Positions 33,300 to 41,337 of a DNA stretch of 64,000 bases are shown here, piece after piece. The notes beneath the pieces were generated by a model, which saw only the letters and a program-made list of their open reading frames with translations, was not told the origin of the DNA and searched no databases. The position numbers and the translations under genes are program-made. The DNA is from Acidimicrobiales bacterium (GTDB lineage Bacteria > Actinomycetota > Acidimicrobiia > Acidimicrobiales > JAVJTC01): contig JAVJTC010000029.1 in NCBI GenBank assembly GCA_040219085.1, forward strand, positions 62,001 through 126,000. The letters are read 5' to 3'. Numbering within the stretch: position 1 is the first letter of the stretch; the number at the start of each line of letters is the position of its first letter.

Positions 33300-34274
33300 A
33301 TGATTGACGAACGCTCTCCCCTTGCAACCCTGCTGTGGGTGGACGAGCAATACCACTGCGACGAGAGCCTTCCCGATTGCTTCGGTGACAGCTACCTCGT
33401 AGCTCTGAACCCTGTGTTCCGTGGCGTGCGTCTCACGGCCCGGGAGATGGGTGTCCGCTTCGTCGATCGGCCCGATGCTCTGGGGCATCGCTACCGGTCC
33501 GCGCCACTGACCGCTCTCGCTGCGATCCTCGCGTCCGGGACGGTCCCCTACGCGGGAGACGTGGCGACACTGCGTGAGATCGCCGCCTCCGGCGTTCCCG
33601 TCGCCGCAGACGCGAACGAGCTGCGACTGTTCTTCTCGGGTCACGTGGTGATGCACGAGTCCGCCCACCTGGTGGCCGACCGGATCTTCTCTGAGGTCCT
33701 CCGCACCGGGCCCGACATCGCGCCGGTGGAGGCGACCATCGCCGCACTCCTGGGCGAGGCCGTCGCCAACACGACCGAGACGCTCGGCGGCCTCCACGCG
33801 ACCCACGGCACCCACCAGCTCCTGTACTCCTGGAACTCGCTCAGCTCCGGGAAGGAATCCACACGCGCCGCCCTGCGGGCACTCGTCGCGCGCCACGGAA
33901 TGAAGATCGTGTTCGGCATCGCCATGTGGATCTACTTCCATCAGAACCTCATCGCCCACACGAACGCGTGCCCACCCACCTACATGGCCGCGTGCGGGCG
34001 GTCGGTCTTCGACGGGACCGACGTGCCGGCCGCGGATCGCCAGGTCGCGGTGACGACGTGCGCCGCGATGCTCGAGTTGAACCCCGGAGCGCGCGAGACG
34101 ACCACCCCCGCCTACTTCCGCCTCTCGGGCACCGAGGAGGACTTCCGGACGGCGGCATCCCTCGACCTCGGTGACCGCGACGTCATCGATGCGCTGGGCA
34201 TCGCTGCGGCCATCACCGAACTCACCGCGCGGGTGAGCGAGTGGCTGGTCGATCCCGCCGACATGGCGAGTTGA
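33300..34274 (+). CDS. HEXXH-motif protein next to RiPP precursor (unknown function)
   Basis: A 324-residue soluble protein with HVVMHESAHLVAD, a HEXXH metal motif at 119-123, and a possible third ligand Glu153 in LLGEAVAN. Five Cys (20, 27, 224, 232, 254) but no CxxC pairs. I do not recognise the family. HEXXH proteins near RiPP genes include peptidases and a group of peptide-modifying enzymes (the mod_HExxH type, some known as 2-oxoglutarate-dependent peptide beta-hydroxylases), which is one idea for this gene. ATG 33300 is preferred; TTG 33291 at the hairpin foot is in frame. It follows the precursor by 49 nt and probably shares its promoter. Confidence 0.65.
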   Translation: MIDERSPLATLLWVDEQYHCDESLPDCFGDSYLVALNPVFRGVRLTAREMGVRFVDRPDALGHRYRSAPLTALAAILASGTVPYAGDVATLREIAASGVPVAADANELRLFFSGHVVMHESAHLVADRIFSEVLRTGPDIAPVEATIAALLGEAVANTTETLGGLHATHGTHQLLYSWNSLSSGKESTRAALRALVARHGMKIVFGIAMWIYFHQNLIAHTNACPPTYMAACGRSVFDGTDVPAADRQVAVTTCAAMLELNPGARETTTPAYFRLSGTEEDFRTAASLDLGDRDVIDALGIAAAITELTARVSEWLVDPADMAS

Positions 34275-34277
34275 CTG

Positions 34278-35555
34278 TCACCGGAGCGCAGCGGCCCGGA
34301 CCACCCGCCGGTTGGTGACGGCGCGGGCGATGGCGACGGCCAGCATCGCCGAGCTGAGACCCATGCCGATATGACTCAGGTGGTGGTAGCCGATCGTGTC
34401 GACAGCGAAACCGGCCGCCACGGCGGCGATGGCGCCACTCGCCGACATCGCGACATCAGACAGCCCCTGGGCCGAGACCCGGACCTCGACGGATACCGAC
34501 TCGGTCAGCAGTGCACTTCCCGCCACCAGCGCGAGGCTCCACCCGAAACCCAGGGCGAAGAGTGCCAGCAGCATCATCACGGACTCCGAGCCGTGGGAGT
34601 GGCCGGCCGTGTCGGTCGCCAGCACCAGGACGGCGGCACCGAGTGCGAGCGTCGGCACCCTGCCGATCCTGTCCGCCAGCCGACCCGCCACCGGAGAGAA
34701 GGCGTACATCCCCGCGATGTGGGTGCTGATCACGAAACCGATGAACGCCTTCGACTGTCCACCGTCGTCGAGATGGATCGCCGTCATCGACATGACCCCG
34801 ACCATGGTCGCGTGGGCGACGACGACGGAGGCCAGTGACACGGCTGCGTCGAGGTTCGTGCGGATGGCCGTGATGGCGGGACGCAGGGGACGACGCCCCA
34901 CTCCCGGCGCGTCGAGGCCGCCCGCTTCGACGAGAGGGTCGGGCCGGAGTCGCTTCGCGACGAACAGGGCGGCGCAGAATGCGAGGACCACTCCCACGAT
35001 GGGCAGACCCGCCAGTTCCTCCAGACCGAGTGAGTCGGCCACCCGAGAGGACGGGCCGAGCAGGTTCGGCGCAGCGACGGATCCGACCGTCATCGCCCAC
35101 ACGACCGTGCCGATGGCACCGGCGCGTCCGGCGTCATCGGCCAGGTCGGCCGCGGCGAACCGGGCCTGGAGTCCGGCCGCCTGGCCGATTCCCACGGCGG
35201 CCATCCCGACGAGCAGAAGCGGATAGGAGCCGATGGCTGCTGCCAGACCCACTGCGAGCGCACCGACGCCACCGACGGCGAACCCGCCGGCCAGAACGGG
35301 TCGCCGGCCCACCTTCGAGGCATGACGGGCGAGCGGTAGGGCGGCGAGCGCGGTTCCCAGGGTGAGAGCCGCCGTTGCGGTGCCCGCGAGCGAGTCGGTG
35401 TCGGTGATCTCCTTGGCCAGCAGCGAGCCGATCGTGACGACGGCTGCGGTGGTCCCACCCGCGAGGACCTGGGACCACACGAGGGTCCGCACCGTACGGC
35501 GCTGCAGTTCTGCACGGGAGACGGCCTCTCCGATGCCGGGCCCGGTCGCGGTCAC
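34278..35555 (-). CDS. MFS transporter, translationally coupled to imuA'
   Basis: A 425-residue 12-TM major facilitator: LARHASKVGRRPVLAGGFAVGG (motif A loop) in the first half, GRLADRIGRVPTLALG in the second, and FALGFGWSLALVAGSALL. The GTG start (35555) overlaps the imuA' stop by GTGA (35552-35555), so it should be expressed with the SOS-controlled imuA'. It resembles drug/metabolite efflux families. It ends 3 nt from the convergent HEXXH gene. A role in exporting the neighbouring peptide is possible by location, but its promoter belongs to imuA'. Confidence 0.8.
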   Translation of the reverse strand: MTATGPGIGEAVSRAELQRRTVRTLVWSQVLAGGTTAAVVTIGSLLAKEITDTDSLAGTATAALTLGTALAALPLARHASKVGRRPVLAGGFAVGGVGALAVGLAAAIGSYPLLLVGMAAVGIGQAAGLQARFAAADLADDAGRAGAIGTVVWAMTVGSVAAPNLLGPSSRVADSLGLEELAGLPIVGVVLAFCAALFVAKRLRPDPLVEAGGLDAPGVGRRPLRPAITAIRTNLDAAVSLASVVVAHATMVGVMSMTAIHLDDGGQSKAFIGFVISTHIAGMYAFSPVAGRLADRIGRVPTLALGAAVLVLATDTAGHSHGSESVMMLLALFALGFGWSLALVAGSALLTESVSVEVRVSAQGLSDVAMSASGAIAAVAAGFAVDTIGYHHLSHIGMGLSSAMLAVAIARAVTNRRVVRAAALR

Positions 35556-36253
35556 CCGGCGAGTGTAAGAGCGCGACCACCCCCATGTGGAACCGTTTCG
35601 GTCTCCTCGGCCACGCGGACGACGCCATCGGCATCGGGAAGCCAGATTCGACCACGACGGATACCGCCCTGGCGGCGGCCGGAGACGGCGAGTTCCACCC
35701 GGCGGGCGCGTAGGACTCCATGGCCGCGACCGAGCCCGGTCCACACCGACCCGGTGACGGCGACCGTGACGTCGGGGGCGTCGGGCCAGTCGGTTCCGCC
35801 GACCCGCATCAGCACTCCGCCGCGCTCTCGGTTGCGGCTCACGAGCTTGCGGGTCCGGGAGGCCGAGAGCCGCGGCTGGTCGACGACAAGGGTCAACTCG
35901 AACGCGTCGACCAGCGCGGCGGTGACCGCCGGAACGAGCCGGGACTCGGGGTCGTCGACGAGGACGAGACGTTCCAGGGGAAGGCCGAGTTCATCGGCGG
36001 CGGCCAGTCCGAGACGACGCGACCCCACCACCGCGACCCATGAACCCGCCGATGCCGCCTCGACACACAGGGCCAGGGCGACCGACACCGCCGCACCCTC
36101 CCCGGTCACGGCCAGGGTGGACCCCCGGACGAGTCCACCCCGTCCGATCAGCGAGGCGAAGGCGCCGGCGACGGGCAGAGTCTGTTCGAGCGCGAGGCTG
36201 ACGGGCCGGAGATGTTCGGCGACGGCGGCGAGTTCAGGACGGGGGGAAGCCAC
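35552..36253 (-). CDS. imuA': ImuA'-type RecA-like mutasome protein
   Basis: A 233-residue RecA-like protein of the actinobacterial ImuA' type (LALEQTLPVAGAFASLIGRGGLVRGSTLAVTGEGAAVSVALALCVEAASAGSWVAVVG), which binds ImuB and supports DnaE2-dependent mutagenesis. The Walker A loop is degenerate (TGEGAAVS lacks the GKT/S), as in ImuA' proteins that have lost ATP binding. GTG 36253 is preferred because it lies six nt after GATACT; an ATG at 36271 would fall within the LexA box. The MFS gene follows by GTGA overlap. imuB is 4.2 kb away, beyond the RiPP cassette. Confidence 0.85.
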   Translation of the reverse strand: MASPRPELAAVAEHLRPVSLALEQTLPVAGAFASLIGRGGLVRGSTLAVTGEGAAVSVALALCVEAASAGSWVAVVGSRRLGLAAADELGLPLERLVLVDDPESRLVPAVTAALVDAFELTLVVDQPRLSASRTRKLVSRNRERGGVLMRVGGTDWPDAPDVTVAVTGSVWTGLGRGHGVLRARRVELAVSGRRQGGIRRGRIWLPDADGVVRVAEETETVPHGGGRALTLAG

Positions 36254-36259
36254 CGCGCG

Positions 36260-36277
36260 AGTATCGAACATGTGTTC
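36260..36277 (-). promoter_or_regulatory. SOS box and promoter of imuA'
   Basis: GAACATGTGTTC (36266-36277) is a perfect LexA box; on the minus strand GATACT (36265-36260) and CGCGCG follow, with GTG at 36253. The same -10, spacer and start occur at imuB. LexA binding next to the -10 would repress both until DNA damage. Confidence 0.88.
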
Positions 36278-36300
36278 GGGGAGTTCAACCCCTCGCCGGT

Positions 36301-36633
36301 CTACTCTGCGGCGTCGTCGCCCATGTCGAAGCTGGGCACCTCGACGCCGGGGCGGTAGTACGTGAAGAGATCCTCGAGGATCTCCTTGATCCCCTCGGCC
36401 GAGCCACCCTTCGCGATGTCGACCGTGACGACGTTGGAGTTGACGTGGACGCCGTCGACACCGCCGTGTTCGAACAGGCGGCGGGCGAGACGGTCAGGCG
36501 GACGATCCCGGACGACGTCTTCGATGGAGCTGTAGTGGAGATGCCCCATCCCGGTGATCGACCGGTTGATCTCGAAGCGCACGGCGTGCGTGGCGCTCGA
36601 CGGCTTTTCTACGACGGTGACGGGCTGACCCAT
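36301..36633 (-). CDS. Nfu N-terminal-domain protein (NifU/Scaffold-like)
   Basis: A 110-residue protein with the Nfu_N scaffold-type domain (THAVRFEINRSITGMGHLHYSSIEDVVRDRPPDRLARRLFEHGGVDGVHVNSNVVTVDIAKGG). The CxxC iron-sulfur domain of full Nfu proteins is absent, so it probably does not carry a cluster itself. TACGAT eight nt before the ATG suggests a near-leaderless mRNA. Divergent starts and short length make neighbours uninformative; it lies just upstream of imuA' on the same strand with an SOS box in between. Confidence 0.72.
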   Translation of the reverse strand: MGQPVTVVEKPSSATHAVRFEINRSITGMGHLHYSSIEDVVRDRPPDRLARRLFEHGGVDGVHVNSNVVTVDIAKGGSAEGIKEILEDLFTYYRPGVEVPSFDMGDDAAE

Positions 36634-36674
36634 GGCGGCGCATCGTAGCCGTGAGGACCCCCACCGGGGCCAGA

Positions 36675-37103
36675 TCAGGCGGCGGAGCCCACGGGGGTCC
36701 GGGTGCCCGTCCGCCCCCGCAGCGCGAGCGCGGCCAACCCGATGGAGAACACTGCGAGCACCGTGTGGATCGCCTTGAACCCCGCGTCGTGGTTGCCGTC
36801 GAGAAGAATCCCGCCTCCCCGCACCACCCAGAACGCCACGGTCCAGGACGCGAAGACCGCCAGGAGCCGGGCGGCACCGGCACCGAGGCCGTCCCTGCGT
36901 GAGCGCCACAGAGCGACACCCATGGCGACGGAGAAGCCGATGAACACGACGGCCACGCCGGTACGCCACGTCCGGTCGAAGGCGTCGAGACCGTCGTCGC
37001 TGAAGACGTTGCGGATCCGCGACGTCCACACGAAAAAGGTCCACACCACGAGCGGTCCGATCGTCTTCAACGAACGCCTGTCCATCGATGTCACCACGCT
37101 CAT
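36675..37103 (-). CDS. Small membrane protein, four predicted TM segments
   Basis: A 142-residue protein with hydrophobic helices around IGPLVVWTFFVW, VAVVFIGFSVAMGVALW, LLAVFASWTVAFWVV and AIHTVLAVFSIGLAALAL. I do not recognise a family. Its ATG overlaps the stop of the gene at 37100-37507 by ATGA, so the two are co-translated. Confidence 0.62.
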   Translation of the reverse strand: MSVVTSMDRRSLKTIGPLVVWTFFVWTSRIRNVFSDDGLDAFDRTWRTGVAVVFIGFSVAMGVALWRSRRDGLGAGAARLLAVFASWTVAFWVVRGGGILLDGNHDAGFKAIHTVLAVFSIGLAALALRGRTGTRTPVGSAA

Positions 37104-37507
37104 GCCTCTCGGTCTTCAGAGAGCCGACCCCGGACCTCGAAGACCCGAAGTGCCTCACCGGCCGTCTTGCGGAGAGACTCCCACTCCTTCAGGCGCTGGA
37201 CCTCTGCGAGATCGGGAAAGCCGCCGGGAAGGACAACTGCCGCTGCATTCACGGCCTCAGCGTAGGCACCCATCGTCTCGACCTCGGCATCGGAGAACAC
37301 GTCGGGCAGGTCAGCCCGAGTCGGCGGATCCGTTCGCACCCAGTCACCCCACTGGTTGACGACATCGATGGCCACGTTCACTCGGGGCACCGCTCGCTGA
37401 CAGGCGGCCTGAGCCTCGAAGGACGCAGCCAACTCCAGGTACTCGATGATCCGATTCCTGATCCGCTGTTCGACCACACGCTGCGGCACCTCACCGTGGT
37501 CACGCAT
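37100..37507 (-). CDS. Conserved-looking protein of unknown function
   Basis: A 135-residue, mostly helical soluble protein (RVVEQRIRNRIIEYLELAASFEAQAAC; VNVAIDVVNQWGDWV; EALRVFEVRGRL). No motif recognised. Start ATG 37507. It overlaps the downstream membrane protein gene by 4 nt. The 247 nt between it and rnhB (37508-37754) hold no gene that I can support. Confidence 0.55.
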   Translation of the reverse strand: MRDHGEVPQRVVEQRIRNRIIEYLELAASFEAQAACQRAVPRVNVAIDVVNQWGDWVRTDPPTRADLPDVFSDAEVETMGAYAEAVNAAAVVLPGGFPDLAEVQRLKEWESLRKTAGEALRVFEVRGRLSEDREA

Positions 37508-37754
37508 AGATCCGACCGTAGCGTCGGCCCTCCCTGAGAAGAGAGCAGTAAGGCTGCACGCGACAACGTCGTAGCGAAAGTGGCGGGCGACTTACGCTCC
37601 GTGGTCTTCCCGAATGCCGCAACCCATGGGAGCCGGGGCCGTTTTCGCTCCAACGTTGGCACCAACCAGCAACCGCCGCCCATGGCTGTGCAAGAGACCC
37701 CGACGCGTACGACCGAGAGGCGTCAGCGCAGGCCGGTCCGGGCCGCCGAGCCGA

Positions 37755-38450
37755 TCAGGCCACCTCGAAGAGGGACCCCTGGCCGTCGTCGCGCACGAAC
37801 CGTGGACCCGCCGAGAACGCCAGGGTGTCCATGAACGCCCAGCTGCGCCGGTGGATCGTGGTCGGACCCCACGCCTGCAACGCCGCCCGATGGCGATGAC
37901 ACGGGTACCCCTTGTTCTGGGCGAACCACCACGCCGGGTAGTGCTCGGCCTCCGCGATCATCAGCCGGTCCCGGGTCACCTTCGCGAGGATCGACGCCGC
38001 CGCGATCGACAGGCACACGGCATCACCCTTGACGATCCGGCGTGCCCCTCCGACGAAGTCCCACTTCCCGTCGAGGACGACGGCATCGGGTTCCACATCG
38101 AGCGCAGCAAGGGCACGTCGGGCGGCGAGGCGCTGGGCCTCGGACATGCCCAACTCGTCACACTCGGAATGAGATGCGTGGCCGACACCCCACGACACGC
38201 ACCATCCGGCGATCCGCTCGAACAGCGCCTCGCGCTCCGCTGAAGTGAGCATCTTCGAGTCCCGCACCTTGTAGATGCGACGGTCCCGGGGAACCACCGC
38301 GGCACCCACGGTGAGCGGACCGGCCCATGCACCCTTGCCCACCTCGTCGAGGCCGACGACGAAGTCGTGACCACTCCCCCACAGTTCGCGCTCGACGGCG
38401 AGGCTCGGCGAGGTGGAACGGTTCGCCTTCCGCAGGCGCGGCACGGGCAT
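37755..38450 (-). CDS. rnhB: Ribonuclease HII
   Basis: A 231-residue RNase HII that cleaves RNA in RNA/DNA hybrids and starts ribonucleotide excision. GLDEVGKGAWAGP (family GxDEVGRGxxAGP) gives the first two catalytic acids, VLDGKWDF the third region and the late AAASILAKVTRD motif the family core. ATG 38450 is used. Last gene of a minus-strand set gpsA, hypothetical, rpiB, rnhB. Confidence 0.92.
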   Translation of the reverse strand: MPVPRLRKANRSTSPSLAVERELWGSGHDFVVGLDEVGKGAWAGPLTVGAAVVPRDRRIYKVRDSKMLTSAEREALFERIAGWCVSWGVGHASHSECDELGMSEAQRLAARRALAALDVEPDAVVLDGKWDFVGGARRIVKGDAVCLSIAAASILAKVTRDRLMIAEAEHYPAWWFAQNKGYPCHRHRAALQAWGPTTIHRRSWAFMDTLAFSAGPRFVRDDGQGSLFEVA

Positions 38451-38487
38451 CGTCAGACCCGCTCCCCTGCGCCGGGCCGGGTCGCCA

Positions 38488-38904
38488 TCAGGCCCGTTCC
38501 AACTTCGCGATCTCGGCGACCTCGTCGGGGTCGACGACGCCGGCCAGAAAAGCGTCGATGATCTCGACCGCCAGGGGCGCCGAGGTGAGACGGATACCCA
38601 TCGCAAGGACGTTCGCATCGTTCCACCGACGCGCACCGGTGGCGGTCTCGGCGTCGGTGCACAGCGCCGCACGGATCCCCGGCACCTTGTTCGCGGCGAT
38701 CGACACGCCCGTCCCGGTCCAACAGCACACGACACCCAACTGCGCGTCGCCCGTGGCGACCGCCACACCCACGGCGCGACCGACGTCGGGCCACGGTTCG
38801 TCCTCGGCCACGGTCACCACCGTGTGTCCGGCCTCGCCGAGATGCGAGACCATCGCCGCGGTGAGCGGCGTCGACATGTCTGTTCCGAACGCCACTCTGG
38901 CCAT
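38488..38904 (-). CDS. rpiB: RpiB/LacAB-family sugar-phosphate isomerase
   Basis: A 138-residue RpiB fold: FGTDMSTPLTAAMV, CCWTGTGVSIAANKVPGIRAALC (phosphate loop and catalytic Cys region) and ARRWNDANVLAMGIRLT. Interconverts ribose-5-phosphate and ribulose-5-phosphate; the family also includes ribose/allose/erythritol phosphate isomerases, and some first-motif positions differ here (GTDMS for SDHAG), so the exact sugar is unsure. TAGTCT six nt before the ATG (38911-38916) suggests a leaderless transcript. Confidence 0.8.
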   Translation of the reverse strand: MARVAFGTDMSTPLTAAMVSHLGEAGHTVVTVAEDEPWPDVGRAVGVAVATGDAQLGVVCCWTGTGVSIAANKVPGIRAALCTDAETATGARRWNDANVLAMGIRLTSAPLAVEIIDAFLAGVVDPDEVAEIAKLERA

Positions 38905-38910
38905 GGGCCG

Positions 38911-38916
38911 AGACTA
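38911..38916 (-). promoter_or_regulatory. -10 box TAGTCT of rpiB
   Basis: On the minus strand TAGTCT, six nt and then the ATG at 38904: a leaderless promoter inside the last codons of the upstream gene, so rpiB can be transcribed apart from gpsA. Confidence 0.45.
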
Positions 38917-40290
38917 TTCGCTCCGGTCACCAGCAACGGCCGCCGTGCTGAGAAGCGTCTCGCCCCGGGTCTCCTCGCTGCGCCAGCCCGCAGCGAGCCC
39001 ACAGGTGAGCTCCGTCGGCCCGCTCGCCTCGAGGTCCCACAGCAGCGCGGGTCTCTCCCCGTGCCAGCGGGTACCGAACGAGAGCAGTCCGGACGTCGTA
39101 CGCAGGTCGTGGACCTCGACGGCGACCCCGACCGCACCGAGCGCGGCATCGGGAACGACCTCGATCGACCCGGGCTCATCGCGGACCAGCCTGGCCACCG
39201 TCGAGAGGACCACCTCCGCCGCGGCCCCGACAGGGTGACCAGTGGGTTCATGGCGCGCTTCGGCCTCACCGCCCCGGCCTCCCACCCGACGGTCGAGGTG
39301 GTCGGCGGCCTCGTGCATGCCTCGTCGGCGGAGTGCCGCGAGGGCGACCGTGGCGGCGACCGCCCCGTGAGGTTCGGATCCACCGGCGCGGTCCACCGCC
39401 CGGGCGACCACCTCGGCGTGGTCGTCGAACCAGTCGCCGGGGTCGTCCGCGATGAGGGCGACGCGCGCCGCGGCCCATGCGATGGTGGCGCGGTCGCCGG
39501 GCCCGTCCACGAGCGGAAACCCTCCGTTGCGACGCTGACGGTGGAGCACGCCGTCGAGGAGCGCCATCGCCTGCGCACCGAGGCCAACCGTCGCCAGCGC
39601 CACGGCGACGGTGCCCACGTCGGTGCCCGTGCGCAGCGGCGCGACACCGTCGAACGGGCCGTCGGCGGCGAGAACCAGCACCCGCACGGCGTCGGCCCAC
39701 CCGTCGATCTCGGGACCTCCTGCGATGTGGACCCGTGCCAGCGCGTCGAGGTGCGTGGCCCATCCGGAGGCCACCGAGGACGCGTCCGCCAGGCCGTCCA
39801 CCTGCTCCGCCGTGACACCACCCGACGGTCCCGCCACCACGACCCGGAGGCGCGTCCGGTGCGGTAGCGGCCACATGGTCGCGTCGGGCGGGGCTCCGTC
39901 GACGTCGGCCACCGTCACCGACGACGGCTCTCGCCGCGCGACGAACGGGACGTCCCCACCGGTCACCGCGAGGGCGACGGGAACGGGGCTCGCGTTCTCG
40001 AACTCGATCACGAGCACGGGGCGACCCGCGTCGACCGTGGTCCACATCCGCTGGATGGCGTCGCCGCCCGGAATCCGCATACGGGTCTCGACGATCGCAC
40101 CGCCGGCTTCGACGACCTGACGCACGGCCGCCTCGGCCGCTGCGTGATGCCAACGATCCTCGGCACCGATGGACCAGCCGAGTCGGCCCGCTGTGGTCGT
40201 GATCACCCCGCGCTCGTCCACAGCCACGAAGGGTCCGTGGCCCGGGACGCCCAGCAGGTGGGTGACTGTGGTCGGCGCGGCGTGTTTCAC
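38914..40290 (-). CDS. Protein of unknown function, helical-barrel glycosidase-like C-terminal half
   Basis: A 458-residue protein. The N-terminal half is beta-rich (VFLVIEFENASPVP-like strands), and the second half has repeated helices with NGGFPLVDGPGDRATIAWAAARVALIADDPGDWFDDH, which recalls six-hairpin glycosidases; I would not assign an activity. The ATG overlaps the gpsA stop by ATGA (40287-40290), linking it to central metabolism genes. Not recognised in any named family. Confidence 0.6.
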   Translation of the reverse strand: MKHAAPTTVTHLLGVPGHGPFVAVDERGVITTTAGRLGWSIGAEDRWHHAAAEAAVRQVVEAGGAIVETRMRIPGGDAIQRMWTTVDAGRPVLVIEFENASPVPVALAVTGGDVPFVARREPSSVTVADVDGAPPDATMWPLPHRTRLRVVVAGPSGGVTAEQVDGLADASSVASGWATHLDALARVHIAGGPEIDGWADAVRVLVLAADGPFDGVAPLRTGTDVGTVAVALATVGLGAQAMALLDGVLHRQRRNGGFPLVDGPGDRATIAWAAARVALIADDPGDWFDDHAEVVARAVDRAGGSEPHGAVAATVALAALRRRGMHEAADHLDRRVGGRGGEAEARHEPTGHPVGAAAEVVLSTVARLVRDEPGSIEVVPDAALGAVGVAVEVHDLRTTSGLLSFGTRWHGERPALLWDLEASGPTELTCGLAAGWRSEETRGETLLSTAAVAGDRSE

Positions 40291-41294
40291 CAGTTCTCCG
40301 GATCGGACTCGTGACCCCGGGCGGGCCGCAGCAGCCCACGGTAGGCCTCCGCAGCGCTCATCTCGCCGCTGATCACCGCGCTGACCATGGCCGCGATGGG
40401 AACCGCCACGTCGTGAGCTGCGGCGAGCCTCACGACGACCTCGGCCGTCTCGACGCCTTCGGCCACCTGGTTCATCGCGTCAACGACCTCGCTGACGGAT
40501 CGGCCCCTCCCGAGCTCTTCGCCGACGTGACGGTTCCGGCTCTGGGAACTCGTGCACGTCGCGATGAGGTCGCCCAGCCCCGCGAGCCCGGCGAAGGTCG
40601 CCGGCTCACCACCCATGGCCACGCCGAGGCGGGTGAGCTCAGCGAGGCTCCGGGTGATCACGGCGGCCCGGGTGTTGTCGCCCGTACCCAGGCCGTCGGC
40701 CATTCCCGACGCGATCGCGTAGACGTTCTTGAGGGCACCACCGAGTTCACAGCCGACGACATCGTGGTTCGTGTACACCTTGAAACGGGGCGAGGCGAAC
40801 ACCTGCTGCACGACCGCCGCAACCGCGTCGTCCGACATCGCGATCACCGAGGCGGCCGCGTCGCCGGCGAGGATCTCCTTGGCGAGGTTCGGTCCCGTCA
40901 ACGCTCCGGCGAGGTGGCCCGGCACGACATCGGCGACGACCTCGGTCATCCGCATCCCGGTCCCGCGTTCGAGGCCCTTGGCGACGCTCACAACGTGCGC
41001 CCCTGCGCCCACGAGCGGCGCCACGGCCTCGAGAATCTCCCGGAAGGCGTGCGACGGCACGGCCATCACCACGATGTCGGCGTCCGACACCGCCTCGCCG
41101 AGTTCGGGAGTCGCGACCAACGTCGAGGGGAGGGTGAAGCCTTCCAGGTAGACGGGGTTCATGTGATCACGGGTGATCGCTGCGGCGAGGTCCGCCTCGC
41201 GACACCACAGGCGGGTGGACGCGTTCCGACTCGCCAGGGCTGCGACCGTTGTGCCCCACGAGCCCGCGCCGACCACCGCGACCTGGACGTCCAT
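40287..41294 (-). CDS. gpsA: NAD(P)H-dependent glycerol-3-phosphate dehydrogenase
   Basis: A 335-residue GpsA: VAVVGAGSWGTTVA at the N-terminus (Rossmann), GPNLAKEI, CELGGALKNVYAIASGMADGLG with the catalytic Lys, and GLAGLGDLIATCTSSQSRNRHVG. Reduces dihydroxyacetone phosphate to sn-glycerol-3-phosphate for phospholipids in the cytosol. First of a minus-strand operon with a hypothetical gene, rpiB and rnhB; divergent from cofC. Confidence 0.95.
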   Translation of the reverse strand: MDVQVAVVGAGSWGTTVAALASRNASTRLWCREADLAAAITRDHMNPVYLEGFTLPSTLVATPELGEAVSDADIVVMAVPSHAFREILEAVAPLVGAGAHVVSVAKGLERGTGMRMTEVVADVVPGHLAGALTGPNLAKEILAGDAAASVIAMSDDAVAAVVQQVFASPRFKVYTNHDVVGCELGGALKNVYAIASGMADGLGTGDNTRAAVITRSLAELTRLGVAMGGEPATFAGLAGLGDLIATCTSSQSRNRHVGEELGRGRSVSEVVDAMNQVAEGVETAEVVVRLAAAHDVAVPIAAMVSAVISGEMSAAEAYRGLLRPARGHESDPENW

Positions 41295-41324
41295 GATCGG
41301 AGAACCCTAGCGGCGACACCTCCA

Positions 41325-41330
41325 TAGACT
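41325..41330 (+). promoter_or_regulatory. -10 box TAGACT of cofC
   Basis: TAGACT lies seven nt before the ATG at 41338 with no SD, consistent with a leaderless mRNA. It is in the 43-bp divergent space with gpsA. Confidence 0.45.
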
Positions 41331-41337
41331 CCGGTGC

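Noticed and set aside
33058-33300. An 80-codon open frame overlapping the RiPP precursor in another frame
   Set aside because: Arg-rich composition without a leader motif; the 44-residue frame has the promoter, the YxxP motif and the stop before the hairpin.
34278-35555. MFS gene as exporter of the RiPP product
   Set aside because: Its start overlaps imuA' and it uses that SOS promoter; location near the cassette alone does not support the role.
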